A DNA stretch of 64,000 bases from the NCBI GenBank assembly GCA_900315175.1, contig OMYA01000001.1, positions 235,415-299,414 on the forward strand, given 5' to 3'. This DNA is from an uncultured Bacteroidales bacterium. GTDB taxonomy: Bacteria; Bacteroidota; Bacteroidia; Bacteroidales; F082. Under the pieces are notes generated by a model. The model was not told where the DNA came from. It did not search any database and was given only the letters and a program-made list of their open reading frames with translations. This document shows positions 1-8,990 of this stretch, one piece after another. The number at the start of each line of letters is the position of its first letter. The stretch's first letter is position 1. A program made the translations under genes and the position numbers.

Positions 1-1890
1 GATTGGAAGAGATGGCATTATCTCTCTGAAGAAGAAATGAATACCCCTGTGAGGGCTGAGAATTTTGTTGAGACCGACCCGCCAACAGGCACGCCTCGTT
101 TTGTGGCAGAGTTCGAGCCGATGCAGGGTGTGATGATACGTTACCCACTTGGAATCCCTACAAGTTTAGTGGCACAGTTGTCGAACAACTGCCATGTTTA
201 TTGCATTGTTTCGACATCATATCAAAGCCAGGCACAGAACTCATTCCAGAGTGCAGGCGTCAACATGGACAATGTGACTTTCGTTAACGCTGCATCTGAT
301 TCATACTGGGTTCGCGACTACGGTCCGTGGTACATCTTCGAGGACAGACATCCTGCCATCGTCGACAACATCTACAACCGTCCGCGTCCTAACGACGACA
401 ACATGTCGGGCGTGTTTGCCAACTTCTGGAACATCCCTATGTATGGCATGAACCTCCAGCACACAGGCGGCAACATGATGGAAGACGGCCGTGGCCATGG
501 TGTCAGCGACGACCTCGTTTTCCAGGAGAACGGTAACAACGAGACCAACGTGCGCAACAAGATGCGTGACTATCTCGGCATTGACCCATATCATGTCACC
601 ATCGACCCACAGGGCGACTACATCGCGCACGTCGACTGCTGGGGCAAATACCTCGCACCTGACAAGATTTTGATTGCACAGCTGCCGCAAAGCAACCCAC
701 GTTACCAGTATTACGAGCAGGTTGCTGAGTATTTCGAGACAACAAATTGCTGCTGGGGCTATCCTTACCACATTTACCGCGTGCAGGAACCAGGCGGAAG
801 CACTCTCGCACCATACACTAACTCATTGATTCTTAACAAGACAGTGTATGTACCAATGGGCAGCAACACCACATATAACAATCAGGCCATCCAAGTTTAC
901 CAAGAAGCAATGCCAGGTTATGAAATCATTGGCGTTACCAATAACGACTACTATATTTCTTGGGAAAACACCGACGCTCTGCACTGCCGCACACGTGGCG
1001 TGATGGACTTCGGCATGCTCTTCGTCGACCACAGAGACGTCAAGTTCGGTGTGCAGGAATGGCAGGATTCAATAGCAATCACAAGCAAATTCATCGCCTA
1101 CAGCGGTCAGGATTTGAAACAGGATTCACTCCTTGTTTATTATAGCATCGACGGTGGTGAATATCAGGTAGCACACATGACAGCAACTGGCGAGCCAGAT
1201 GAATATGTCGGCTATATCAAAGGTTATGAAGGTGATTCGGAGATTAACTACTATGTTTTCGGTGCCGACGAGTCAGGACGCCGTTACACACAGCCGGTGT
1301 TTGCAGAGATGGAGCCACACCACTTCACAATGGAATCACATACTCCTATCACTCCAACGATCAGCGTTAACGAAATTACATTTGAAGACTATACACCTGC
1401 AACATTCACAATCACCAACGAGACAGCTAACCCATTTACTATCAACGACATTTCAGAAGATGTCATTGGATTAAATTATCTGTATATTGAGACAAATGCA
1501 ACTCTTCCTGCAACATTGGCAGTTGGCGAAAGCATGGAAGTTACTGTTGGCATTTCGTTGGTGGTTAAAGGTTATATACAAACAGCCATAAAAGTCGAAT
1601 CCGACCTTGCCACACAGGTAATTCCAGTGTTTATGAATGAAGAGATTTTTGATGGTGTTGACGAGAACAATGTGGCAAGCTTAGAGGTTTATCCTAACCC
1701 GATGAACAACACCTTATATATTAACGGTGATGTTAAGGATGTTACAATTTTCAATGCTGTCGGCCAGCAGGTTATGTTTGTTGAAGGCAGAAACGAAATC
1801 AACGTTGAGGATTTGAACGAAGGCATGTACTTTGTGAGAATCAGCGACAAGAGAGGAAACAGCGTGGTGAAGAAGATTGTGAAAAAATAA
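1..1890 (+). CDS. Porphyromonas-type peptidylarginine deiminase with T9SS sorting domain (5' end outside window)
   Basis: The reading frame is open from base 1, so the start codon lies upstream; the ATG at 37 is internal. The protein belongs to the agmatine deiminase / PAD_porph family, which deiminates guanidino groups of agmatine or protein arginine. All expected catalytic residues are visible: Asp in RDYGPW (codon 316-318), His and Asp in HVDCW (codons 628-630 and 634-636), Asn in TNSL (codon 820-822) and Cys in ALHCRT (codon 985-987). After the catalytic domain come beta-sandwich-like segments and a C-terminal T9SS type A domain starting at YPNPMNN and ending in KKIVKK, so the enzyme should be exported and attached to or released from the outer surface. 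Whether it acts on free agmatine or on protein arginine cannot be read from sequence; the secretion domain favours an extracellular peptidylarginine role. Confidence 0.9.
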   Translation, partial: DWKRWHYLSEEEMNTPVRAENFVETDPPTGTPRFVAEFEPMQGVMIRYPLGIPTSLVAQLSNNCHVYCIVSTSYQSQAQNSFQSAGVNMDNVTFVNAASDSYWVRDYGPWYIFEDRHPAIVDNIYNRPRPNDDNMSGVFANFWNIPMYGMNLQHTGGNMMEDGRGHGVSDDLVFQENGNNETNVRNKMRDYLGIDPYHVTIDPQGDYIAHVDCWGKYLAPDKILIAQLPQSNPRYQYYEQVAEYFETTNCCWGYPYHIYRVQEPGGSTLAPYTNSLILNKTVYVPMGSNTTYNNQAIQVYQEAMPGYEIIGVTNNDYYISWENTDALHCRTRGVMDFGMLFVDHRDVKFGVQEWQDSIAITSKFIAYSGQDLKQDSLLVYYSIDGGEYQVAHMTATGEPDEYVGYIKGYEGDSEINYYVFGADESGRRYTQPVFAEMEPHHFTMESHTPITPTISVNEITFEDYTPATFTITNETANPFTINDISEDVIGLNYLYIETNATLPATLAVGESMEVTVGISLVVKGYIQTAIKVESDLATQVIPVFMNEEIFDGVDENNVASLEVYPNPMNNTLYINGDVKDVTIFNAVGQQVMFVEGRNEINVEDLNEGMYFVRISDKRGNSVVKKIVKK

Positions 1891-1903
1891 CCACCTCTCA
1901 CAC

Positions 1904-2009
1904 GTCATTTCGAGTGTAGCGAAGCGGAATCGAGAAATCTCCTGCAAAAAAGATCATTAACAATTATTTGGAGGAGATTTCTCCACTCCCTTCGGTCGGT
2001 CGAAATGAC
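1904..2009. repeat. Palindromic repeat, family A copy 1
   Basis: An imperfect inverted repeat begins GTCATTTCGA and ends TCGAAATGAC, with inner arms GAGAAATCTCC and GGAGATTTCTC. It follows the deiminase gene. The same end sequences recur at 2867, 7310, 31072, 44290, 47173, 53977 and, as a half copy, at 57875. As RNA it would form a long hairpin. Confidence 0.85.
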
Positions 2010-2031
2010 AAAAGAAAAAAATATTTTTTTG

Positions 2032-2062
2032 TTGCGCATATCAAAAAAAGTAGTATTTTTGC
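2032..2062 (+). promoter_or_regulatory. Promoter of tRNA-Glu
   Basis: TTG at 2032-2034 is followed after 19 nt by TATTTTTGC at 2054-2062, matching the Bacteroidota sigma-A pattern. The box ends 12 nt before the tRNA 5' end. Confidence 0.7.
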
Positions 2063-2074
2063 AGCGCGATTTAG

Positions 2075-2146
2075 GTCGGGTTCTACTAACGGTTAGGTAA
2101 CGACACTCTCACTGTCGAAATAAGGGTTCGATTCCCTTACCCGATA
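2075..2146 (+). tRNA. tRNA-Glu (anticodon CTC)
   Basis: A full cloverleaf can be folded by hand. The acceptor stem pairs 2075-2081 with 2139-2145 (one G-U) with discriminator A2146. The D stem is TACT/GGTA, the anticodon stem is CGACA/TGTCG with loop CTCTCAC, and the T arm is AAGGG-TTCGATT-CCCTT. The anticodon at 2108-2110 is CTC, which reads GAG. CCA is not encoded. A strong terminator follows directly. Confidence 0.93.
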
Positions 2147-2149
2147 CAA

Positions 2150-2176
2150 AAAAGCACCGAGAATCTCGGTGCTTTT
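2150..2176. terminator. Terminator after tRNA-Glu
   Basis: A 12-bp perfect stem (AAAAGCACCGAG / CTCGGTGCTTTT) with a 3-nt loop has flanking A and T runs, so it could work in both directions. It serves the tRNA and the convergent hydrolase gene. Confidence 0.85.
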
Positions 2177-2195
2177 CTTGTTTTTAGTCGTACGA

Positions 2196-2846
2196 CTAAA
2201 AACTAACAACGTAAGGATTATTTCGTTTCTCATCCCCTATTCTCGTTTTCGGGCCGTGACCGCAGTAGGCGATAGTGTCGTCGGGAAGCTTGTAAAGCAC
2301 CTCACGAAGGCTGTTTTCTATTGTTGAATAGTTGCCTCCGGGAAGGTCGCAACGGCCGATTCCACGATAAAACAAGGTGTCGCCAGTGAACACGATGCCG
2401 TCTTTCTCATCATAAAAACAAATATGTCCTGGAGCGTGCCCCGGCGTGAATAAAACCTTCAATTCGTCATCGCCAATCTTAATGATATCGCCATCGTTAA
2501 GGTCTTTTGTCGGATTCAGGCATCTGTCTTGTGTGAAATTGATGCCGAAAGCCGCTGCATAAGCCCAAACCTTGTCGTAAAGCGGTTTTTCGATAGGATG
2601 AGCAGCCAGTTCGACATGATATTTGTCGGCAATAATCTTGTTTCCCATCACATGGTCGATATGCGAGTGCGTGTTGAGGAGCATCAGCGGTTTCAATCCG
2701 TTTTTGTCGATATAATTCAGAATTTGCTCGTCTTCAAAGGGCTCCATATTGCCCGCATCGATGATGACGCATTCTTTGTTTTCGTTGTAAACGATATAGG
2801 TATTGACTTGTATCTGGTTGAAAATGAATGTCTTGACTAGTAACAT
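2196..2846 (-). CDS. MBL-fold metallo-hydrolase (glyoxalase II-like)
   Basis: A 216-residue protein without a signal peptide, of the metallo-beta-lactamase fold. The zinc-binding signature NTHSHIDHVMG lies near residues 58-68. Further ligands appear in FTPGHAPGHICFY (about 133-145), TGDTLF and the terminal YCGHGP. Length and motif order fit the YcbL/GloB-like thiol-ester hydrolase group of Bacteroidota, which is broadly linked to thioester or glyoxalase chemistry; the natural substrate is not evident. It ends convergent to the tRNA terminator and is followed upstream, 16 nt away, by the GT9 gene, so the two are probably co-transcribed. Confidence 0.85.
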   Translation of the reverse strand: MLLVKTFIFNQIQVNTYIVYNENKECVIIDAGNMEPFEDEQILNYIDKNGLKPLMLLNTHSHIDHVMGNKIIADKYHVELAAHPIEKPLYDKVWAYAAAFGINFTQDRCLNPTKDLNDGDIIKIGDDELKVLFTPGHAPGHICFYDEKDGIVFTGDTLFYRGIGRCDLPGGNYSTIENSLREVLYKLPDDTIAYCGHGPKTRIGDEKRNNPYVVSF

Positions 2847-2862
2847 GATTATTAGTTTTTAT

Positions 2863-3876
2863 TTACAGGAGATTCTCCACTTCGGTCGAAATGACGTTTT
2901 GTCTTAATAATGAAACAACTTCGTCGGTATCGATCAGCTGCATGCATTTGAAGTGTCCTTTGGGGCATTTTTTGTAGCCGAGTTTGGAGCAGGGGCGGCA
3001 TTTCAGGTCTTTCACTTCGATGATATGTGATTGAACATCAAGCTTTTCGGGATAATACTGATACATTCCGAATTCAGGGACGGTGTTACCCCAGACAGAG
3101 ACCATAGGTTTGTGCAATGCTGCGGCGATGTGCATCATTCCGGTGTCGCCGGTGAGCACTGCCTTCGACATCTTGATGATGGAAGCCGACTGCTCGAGGT
3201 TCAGCATTCCCACGGGATTCCAGACGTTCTCACCCACTGCGTCGGCTATGATTTTCGCGCGCTGCATGTCACCGGGGCCACCGAGCAAAATCACGGGTTC
3301 ATCAAGTTTTTCGATGATTTCGATGACTTTCTCGGCAGGCATCACCTTGGTGTTGTAGCTGCCGCCGACCACGATGGCGTAAAACCCATTTCTGAACTCC
3401 TCAGGGATGTCGGGTTCCTGCATCATGTTGGTCTCAGAGAAGTAAAAATCAAGTCCGCGGCCGTCGTTTTTCACGCCAAGTGGCTCTACTGCCTCAAAAT
3501 ATCTGTCGACTATGTGGCAATCAGGTAACTTGTTGATTTTAAATGTGGTAAGTAACATTTTCTGAAAATCCAGCTTATGGAACGAATGATACTCGCAACC
3601 CAAGGCCCAACAGACCCGTCTTGAACGTCTATTCTTTTGTAAATCAACGATATAGTCGTATTCCTCCTTCTTCAACTCCTTGATAGTCTCACGAAGCGAA
3701 TTTGTATATTCAATAGTCTTGTCAACATAGGGGTTGTTATGCGACAGGCTTGCGAATTTGTCTTTCGTAAGTACGTGAAGCTCAATATCATCGTCCATCC
3801 GCTTGATGCAGCGGATGACAGGCGTGGTGAGGACGATGTCGCCGATTGAGCTGAAACGGATTAGTAATATTTTCAT
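2863..3876 (-). CDS. Glycosyltransferase family 9 (heptosyltransferase-like)
   Basis: A 337-residue protein. The N terminus RFSSIGDIVLTTPVIRCI, central LLGGPGD and late GDTGMMHIAAALHKPMVSVW are typical of the ADP-heptose:LPS heptosyltransferase superfamily (GT9), which adds sugars to the LPS core at the inner membrane. A cysteine-rich stretch (CRPCSKLGYKKCPKGHFKC) near residues 290-312 is common in Bacteroidota members. The last ten residues, VISTEVENLL, are encoded by half of palindromic repeat family A (2867-2895), so the natural C terminus was probably replaced or extended by the repeat. Sugar donor and acceptor are unknown. It lies 8 nt downstream of the 5'-nucleotidase gene. Confidence 0.85.
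   Translation of the reverse strand: MKILLIRFSSIGDIVLTTPVIRCIKRMDDDIELHVLTKDKFASLSHNNPYVDKTIEYTNSLRETIKELKKEEYDYIVDLQKNRRSRRVCWALGCEYHSFHKLDFQKMLLTTFKINKLPDCHIVDRYFEAVEPLGVKNDGRGLDFYFSETNMMQEPDIPEEFRNGFYAIVVGGSYNTKVMPAEKVIEIIEKLDEPVILLGGPGDMQRAKIIADAVGENVWNPVGMLNLEQSASIIKMSKAVLTGDTGMMHIAAALHKPMVSVWGNTVPEFGMYQYYPEKLDVQSHIIEVKDLKCRPCSKLGYKKCPKGHFKCMQLIDTDEVVSLLRQNVISTEVENLL
2867..2895. repeat. Palindromic repeat family A, half copy inside GT9 gene
   Basis: One arm of family A (AGGAGATTCTCCACTTCGG then TCGAAATGAC) forms the last codons of the GT9 gene in frame. The opposite arm is absent. Confidence 0.75.
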
Positions 3877-3884
3877 ATTTCAAA

Positions 3885-5327
3885 TTATTCTTCAACGATC
3901 CTTAATTCGTAGCTCTTAGCTCCTTGATAATCAATATCTTTATGGTCTTTGAGATATAATAATTCGGCTTCGTTGGAGGTCATTTCGCTATCGTGCATGC
4001 TCAAGCAGTTACCATTTGCCCAAAGAGCCATATAGCCATTGATTGCCACTTTATATCTCTTTCCAGATTTGATGCGTTTGCCATTGATGAATGCCTTTGC
4101 GTTGGTGAAAAGCCCGCTTCCCTCTTCGGAATTTTGATATTCAATTTGATATGTGATACCGGAGACATGGGTGCAATTATGGTCATTATTCGAAGCAATT
4201 ACCAGATAATCCTCCACCTGTTTACCAGTCATCTCGCAGATTACCAATGAGTTATCAAATGGGTCAAGGTCATAAATGTCAGCTTTTATGATATCACCGC
4301 CATGCATGTTATCAAAGCGCACACCGCCTGGGTTCTGCATCGCGATATCTGCTTTAGTGATATAACGTTGGGCGTCAGCCATGAAGGAACCGAGGGCGTC
4401 TTTATCATTAAATGGCGTCTTGGCATGTCCGACTACAACATGAAACTCCGGTTCGGCATAAAAATTATCCACCTGTTTCTTTATGCGTTCATTGACATTT
4501 ATAACTTTGTTTAAATCAATGACTTGCGCCTCTTTTTCAACGATTTCACCATCGACAAGTTTTACCTTTGTAACTGTTGCGTCTTTCAAATAATACTTAG
4601 ACTGTGTGTAAAGCACGCCATTGTCGAGCTGTTCGGTCCACAAATCGTGTGAATGGCCGCCTATTATGAGGTCAAACTGAGGATATTCGGCGGCTAATTC
4701 AAGTTCTTCGTCCTTACCGAGATGTGACAGAAGCACAAACACATCGCAACTGTCTTTTAGATGCAGATACTCTTTTATTTTATCTTTAGCGTCAACAAAA
4801 TCAACGTTTTGCATGTTTTTAACATGTGCGCTCGGCCGACCGAAGTTGGTTGTCTCAATCATGCTAAGCAATATTATTTTCACATCTTTCCCGTTGATTT
4901 TTTTCGTGATGGTGGCATAAGGGGGCAGTTTGAGATCAGGATAACCTGTGAAGAACGTGTTCGCGCAGATCAGCGGGAAATGTGCGGTCTTCACGAAATA
5001 CTTTATTCCCTCAATGTTCCCGTCGAATTCATGGTTGCCGAGGGCCGATGCTTCGAAGCCGATTTCGTTCATCAGCGAAATCATCGGAAGGTTTGGGTGA
5101 ACAGGATATTTGTCGTTATAAGCGTTGCCGGTGCGGTTGTCACCCGCGCTCACAATCAGCAGCTGCGGATAAAGATTACGCAAACTATCAGCAATATATG
5201 CCAATTTCGGCATATTTTCGATATGGCCGTGCATATCGTTTACCGACAAAAACACCACTTCTTGAGGCTTTGAAGCGCAAGAAATCAGTAATACACTGAT
5301 TATCAACGAATAAAGTATCCTTTTCAT
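3885..5327 (-). CDS. Lipoprotein 5'-nucleotidase / metallophosphoesterase (UshA-like)
   Basis: A 480-residue protein with a lipoprotein signal peptide ending LLISC, so it is probably membrane-anchored in the periplasm or at the surface. The N-terminal calcineurin-like domain shows SVNDMHGH, SAGDNRTGN, LGNHEFDG, LLSHLGKD and GGHSHDLW, the metal-binding set of the UshA/5'-nucleotidase family. The C-terminal 5'-nucleotidase domain, from about residue 300, carries NPGGVRFD and DPFDNSLVI. It likely hydrolyses nucleotides or nucleotide sugars to release nucleoside and phosphate. Its ATG overlaps the stop of the upstream dihydrouridine synthase gene by 4 nt, indicating an operon. Confidence 0.9.
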   Translation of the reverse strand: MKRILYSLIISVLLISCASKPQEVVFLSVNDMHGHIENMPKLAYIADSLRNLYPQLLIVSAGDNRTGNAYNDKYPVHPNLPMISLMNEIGFEASALGNHEFDGNIEGIKYFVKTAHFPLICANTFFTGYPDLKLPPYATITKKINGKDVKIILLSMIETTNFGRPSAHVKNMQNVDFVDAKDKIKEYLHLKDSCDVFVLLSHLGKDEELELAAEYPQFDLIIGGHSHDLWTEQLDNGVLYTQSKYYLKDATVTKVKLVDGEIVEKEAQVIDLNKVINVNERIKKQVDNFYAEPEFHVVVGHAKTPFNDKDALGSFMADAQRYITKADIAMQNPGGVRFDNMHGGDIIKADIYDLDPFDNSLVICEMTGKQVEDYLVIASNNDHNCTHVSGITYQIEYQNSEEGSGLFTNAKAFINGKRIKSGKRYKVAINGYMALWANGNCLSMHDSEMTSNEAELLYLKDHKDIDYQGAKSYELRIVEE

Positions 5328-6283
5328 ATCAAATTATATTCATTAAAAATATTTTCCACTGCTGTCTCGTATTCATCCAAATGATTGACTTTCTTCACTT
5401 TACGCCACACATTCTGCGGGTCGTCGAAGATGTTCATCATGTATTTCCACAGTTCCTTCATGCTTCCGATGATTTTCGGGCTTCCGCCAGCATGATGCAG
5501 ACGATTGATGTATAAATCGACAACGAATTTATGCAATCGTTGTTTTTTATCTTGTTGATTATCAATGCTTTTTATCTCTTCAGCAAGGAAAGGATTTGTC
5601 AAGAGACCGCGACCGAGCATAATAGAAGAGGATAAGAAGGATAAAGAGGATAAGGAGGATAAGATGGTGTTATAACGATCCGTTGTAAAAATGTCGCCGT
5701 TGTACACCAAAGGTTTGTTGATTAGCGGTATCAGATTTACGAATTTTTCGAGTGATGCCTCGCCGGTGTACATCTGTTTTCCGATGCGCGGATGTATTAT
5801 TATCTCGCTGAAATTCAATGCATTAAAGGTGTCGATGAATGCCATGATTTCTTCATCGTCATAATATCCGAGGCGGCATTTTATGCTGAATTTTATGCCA
5901 TCTATTTGTTCGAAGACGTCGTTCAGCATCTTGATGGTGCGGGCGGGGTCAGCCATGAGACCGCAGCCACGGGTTTTGTTGGCGACACGAGGAAACGGGC
6001 ATCCCATATTGAGGTTAAACTCAGGATATCCCATTGATTTACATTGATTTGCAAATCTGATAATTTCTTCAGCGGTATTGCTTAAAATCTGAGGGACGAC
6101 GGTATTCACGTCGTTGAACTCGGGGCTTATCTCCTCTCCTCGCAGACTTTTAGAGTTGTCTTTCTGAATACCTGTAAAAAACGGCGTATAATATTTGTCG
6201 ATACCGCCAAAATGTTTCTTGAAAACATTGCGGTAGACCACATCGGTTATTCCTTGGAACGGCGCAAGACTCAGTGTTTCCAT
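5324..6283 (-). CDS. tRNA-dihydrouridine synthase
   Basis: A 319-residue FMN-dependent Dus family enzyme that reduces uridines in the tRNA D-loop. Visible family motifs are APFQGITDVVYR at the N terminus, LNMGCPFPRVANK followed by RGCGLM (catalytic Cys region, about residues 93-115), SIKCRLGY, IIHPRIGKQMYTG, YNGDIFT and LGRGLLTNPFL. Residues 207-218 (SSLSSLSFLSSS) are encoded by four 9-nt tandem repeats and replace the usual short loop before the LGRG motif; the frame is kept. The gene overlaps lnt by 13 nt and the 5'-nucleotidase by 4 nt. Confidence 0.9.
   Translation of the reverse strand: METLSLAPFQGITDVVYRNVFKKHFGGIDKYYTPFFTGIQKDNSKSLRGEEISPEFNDVNTVVPQILSNTAEEIIRFANQCKSMGYPEFNLNMGCPFPRVANKTRGCGLMADPARTIKMLNDVFEQIDGIKFSIKCRLGYYDDEEIMAFIDTFNALNFSEIIIHPRIGKQMYTGEASLEKFVNLIPLINKPLVYNGDIFTTDRYNTILSSLSSLSFLSSSIMLGRGLLTNPFLAEEIKSIDNQQDKKQRLHKFVVDLYINRLHHAGGSPKIIGSMKELWKYMMNIFDDPQNVWRKVKKVNHLDEYETAVENIFNEYNLI
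5628..5663. repeat. 9-nt tandem repeat (4 units) inside dus
   Basis: Four near-identical units of GAGGATAAG lie in frame within the dihydrouridine synthase gene and encode a Ser/Leu-rich loop. Confidence 0.85.
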
Positions 6284-7854
6284 CGTTTTTCAAGAATTAG
6301 TTTAACAATAGTCATTGCGACGAGCAAGGCTGTCAGGAAAGCTGCTATTTTGTAGATATAATCGCCGTAACGGACGTAAAATGTCAGTCTGTCGTTGGTT
6401 TTTAAGGTGTTTCGCAAAGCTGTCTGTTCCCAGTACTTGCTTTTTTCGATGATGTCGCCACGTTGGTTGATGAATCCTGATATGCCAGTATTTGCTGAGC
6501 GAGCCACGCTTCTGCGGGTTTCGATGGCACGCAGTTTTGAGAACTCGAGATGTTGTTTATGACCTGGTGAGTTGCCCCACCAGCCGTCGTTGGTGATGAC
6601 GAAGAGCATGTCGGCGCCTTTTTTCACGAACTCTGTGACATATCCGCCGAACACTGATTCGTAGCAAATCAACGTCCCAACTTTATGATTATCAAACGAT
6701 AGCGTGCGTGCTTCGTTGTCCTTTTTCAACGTCCCGACGGTGCCGCCGAGGTCGAGTGCGCTGTCTTTGAGCATCCTCATAAACCACCATGAAGGCATTG
6801 CCTCTGCCCCTGGGGTCAATTTTGATTTATGATATAGTTGGATTGAGTCTTTGGTGATTAGAGTAGCTGTGTTGTATGCATAAAACCACTTGTCGACATC
6901 CATGAATCTGCGTGCGGCAAAGTCACTTTCCGAGCCTTCCGGGGCAATGCCGTAAGCACTGATGCCAATCACATAACAAGTCTGCGGATATCTATCGATA
7001 AAACGTCTCAACTCATTGATAGAGTAATATTTATCAATCTTCTCAAGCCAGATATTCTCCTGTATTGCCGACTCAGGGCTCACCACAAAACGGGTGTTTT
7101 CGGTCATCAGAGGCGCTGCCACCGAGAGATTTCTGTCCATTATTTGTCGAGGATTCAAGGTGAACTCTTCGGTGTAAGGGTCGAGGTTCGGCTGGACCAC
7201 GATGATTTCGACATCGGAACCTTGCTCGGTATAACAATGATACTGGATTTTGCTGATAATCAATGGAATAAATAAGACACAAATTATTATAATCGAATAA
7301 AATAACGAAGATTTCTCCGCTCCGCTTCGCTGCGGTCGAAATGACGCCAGCAAAAATTTGTAAATCAATATATTAGCGGCGAGAACCCAAAGAGTGCCTC
7401 CGGCGATGCCGGTAACTGAGTACCATTGAATCCATGTGTGGTGGTGCGAGAACACGTTGCCGAGGTTGAGCCAAGGCCAGTTGATTTGCCAGTTGAGATG
7501 CAGGTATTCAAAGGCTAACACGAAGATTATCAATATGTAATAGCCTTTTTTATTGTCGTAAAGACGTGTTTTCACGAAGTGATAAGCCCAAAAGACAGTG
7601 GTCATGAAGAGGGAGTTGAGCACAATCATACCGATAGTGCCGATAGCTGTTGTTTTCCAGACCCACCAGGTCGTGAGGGTGTTCCAAATCAGAAAAGCGA
7701 TGGAAGATATTCCAAATGAATAGTCTTTGTCTTCAAGATAGAGCAATGGGACGAAAGCCACAAAAGCGAGGGGCACAAGACCTCTAACCGGCCATGCGGC
7801 GGCTATCAATAGACCGCTAAGCACCGCCAATCCAACTTTTGTAATCGTCTTCAT
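6271..7854 (-). CDS. lnt: Apolipoprotein N-acyltransferase
   Basis: A 527-residue inner-membrane enzyme that adds the third acyl chain to apolipoproteins. The N-terminal half has several hydrophobic segments (from about residue 5). The nitrilase-like domain has the Glu in VVSPESAIQ, the Lys in LYHKSKLTPGAEAMP and the Cys in TLICYESVFGG, plus TNDGWWGNSPGH and RAIETRRSVARSANTG. The ATG at 7854 overlaps the holB stop (TGATG); a GTG one codon earlier is an alternative. Residues about 170-181 (SFRPQRSGAEKS) come from an in-frame family A palindromic repeat placed in the cytoplasmic or periplasmic loop between membrane segments and the catalytic domain. Confidence 0.93.
   Translation of the reverse strand: MKTITKVGLAVLSGLLIAAAWPVRGLVPLAFVAFVPLLYLEDKDYSFGISSIAFLIWNTLTTWWVWKTTAIGTIGMIVLNSLFMTTVFWAYHFVKTRLYDNKKGYYILIIFVLAFEYLHLNWQINWPWLNLGNVFSHHHTWIQWYSVTGIAGGTLWVLAANILIYKFLLASFRPQRSGAEKSSLFYSIIIICVLFIPLIISKIQYHCYTEQGSDVEIIVVQPNLDPYTEEFTLNPRQIMDRNLSVAAPLMTENTRFVVSPESAIQENIWLEKIDKYYSINELRRFIDRYPQTCYVIGISAYGIAPEGSESDFAARRFMDVDKWFYAYNTATLITKDSIQLYHKSKLTPGAEAMPSWWFMRMLKDSALDLGGTVGTLKKDNEARTLSFDNHKVGTLICYESVFGGYVTEFVKKGADMLFVITNDGWWGNSPGHKQHLEFSKLRAIETRRSVARSANTGISGFINQRGDIIEKSKYWEQTALRNTLKTNDRLTFYVRYGDYIYKIAAFLTALLVAMTIVKLILEKRWKH
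7310..7345. repeat. Palindromic repeat family A inside lnt
   Basis: GATTTCTCCGCTCCGCTTCG to TCGAAATGAC is a partial copy of family A. It sits in the lnt reading frame without breaking it. Confidence 0.8.
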
Positions 7855-8990
7855 CACTTGATTCTCAATAGTTTAGACATCTTGCAGCTGTCGTCCATGA
7901 AGACTATGGAGGCGTTGGCGTTGCGTTCAATTTGGTTGATGCTTTCCTCGAACAACTCGCAGATTTGCGCCACATTCTTTATATTAATAAAAGGTGCGAA
8001 GTTTCTGGTGAAGTTCTTCTCATCGGTTGGGAGCATCACGTCGTCGGGCATATTATTGTTGAATAACAATGAGTTATGGAATATATTCAGGCCATATTCC
8101 AGAAACTCTTTTTGTTTTTCGCGACCAAGCGGTTTGATGTCGTTAGCCACCAAGTCGATGAGTTCGGGCAGTGCTCCTTTGAAGCAGTAGCGCATCCATT
8201 TTTGGAAGATGTTGGCGTAGAGCTTTTCATCTTCATGGTCTTGGGCATAATGTTGGGCCAGAATCCAATTGCCGTTGGAAAGGGCGGCTGCATCGTAAGC
8301 CTCTTGTTCGGTGCATCCGAACCGTTGAATCAGGGCGTTTTGCGTCTCTTGAAGTCCCAATTTCGGCACTTTGACCATCACACAACGCGAGCGTATGGTG
8401 GTGAGCAGTTCCTCTTGGTGTTCAGCGATGAGGATGAATAGTGTCTTCTCTGGCGGTTCCTCGATAAGCTTCAGTAACTTATTGGCACTCTGCACGTTAA
8501 GCTTCTCAGCCATCCATATAATAGCAATTTTAAACTCGCTTTCATAAGCTTTAAAGCTGAGTTTTCGCATTATTGTGGCGGCGTCACGCACGTTGATGAT
8601 ACCCTGTTTGTTTTCAATATCGAGTTTGTTAAACCAATCTGGCAAGTCAGTATATCCTTGACAATCAACAAGATACTCTCGCCAATCGTTTAAAAACAAA
8701 TCTGATTCAGGGTCTTTTTTGACATCTTTGTTTATTGCTGTCGGGAAGACGAAATGAAGGTCAGGATGGGTTAGCGACATGAACTTCCTACATGATGGGC
8801 ATACGCCGCAACTATCTGATTCTGAACGGTTTGTACAGTTGATATATTGGGCGTATGCCAATGCAAGAGGCATTTTGCCGCTGCCTTCCGGACCTAAAAA
8901 CAGCTGAGCATGCGACACACGGCTATCCTTGACGCTCTGAATCAGGCGTTTTTTCAAGTCTTCGTGTCCTATGATGTCAGCAAAAAGCAT
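7854..8990 (-). CDS. holB: DNA polymerase III subunit delta' (clamp loader)
   Basis: A 378-residue AAA+ clamp-loader subunit. The P-loop is GPEGSGKMPLA (about residues 33-43). A zinc-binding cluster CTNRSESDSCGVCPSCRKF follows at about 52-70. LLKLIEEPPEKTLFILIAE and the SRCVMVKV sensor-like segment at about 180-200 are typical for DnaX/HolB. It takes part in loading the beta clamp at the replication fork. The stop overlaps the lnt start and its ATG overlaps the stop of the upstream C25 protease gene (TAATG), so it is translationally coupled to both neighbours. Confidence 0.88.
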   Translation of the reverse strand: MLFADIIGHEDLKKRLIQSVKDSRVSHAQLFLGPEGSGKMPLALAYAQYINCTNRSESDSCGVCPSCRKFMSLTHPDLHFVFPTAINKDVKKDPESDLFLNDWREYLVDCQGYTDLPDWFNKLDIENKQGIINVRDAATIMRKLSFKAYESEFKIAIIWMAEKLNVQSANKLLKLIEEPPEKTLFILIAEHQEELLTTIRSRCVMVKVPKLGLQETQNALIQRFGCTEQEAYDAAALSNGNWILAQHYAQDHEDEKLYANIFQKWMRYCFKGALPELIDLVANDIKPLGREKQKEFLEYGLNIFHNSLLFNNNMPDDVMLPTDEKNFTRNFAPFINIKNVAQICELFEESINQIERNANASIVFMDDSCKMSKLLRIK

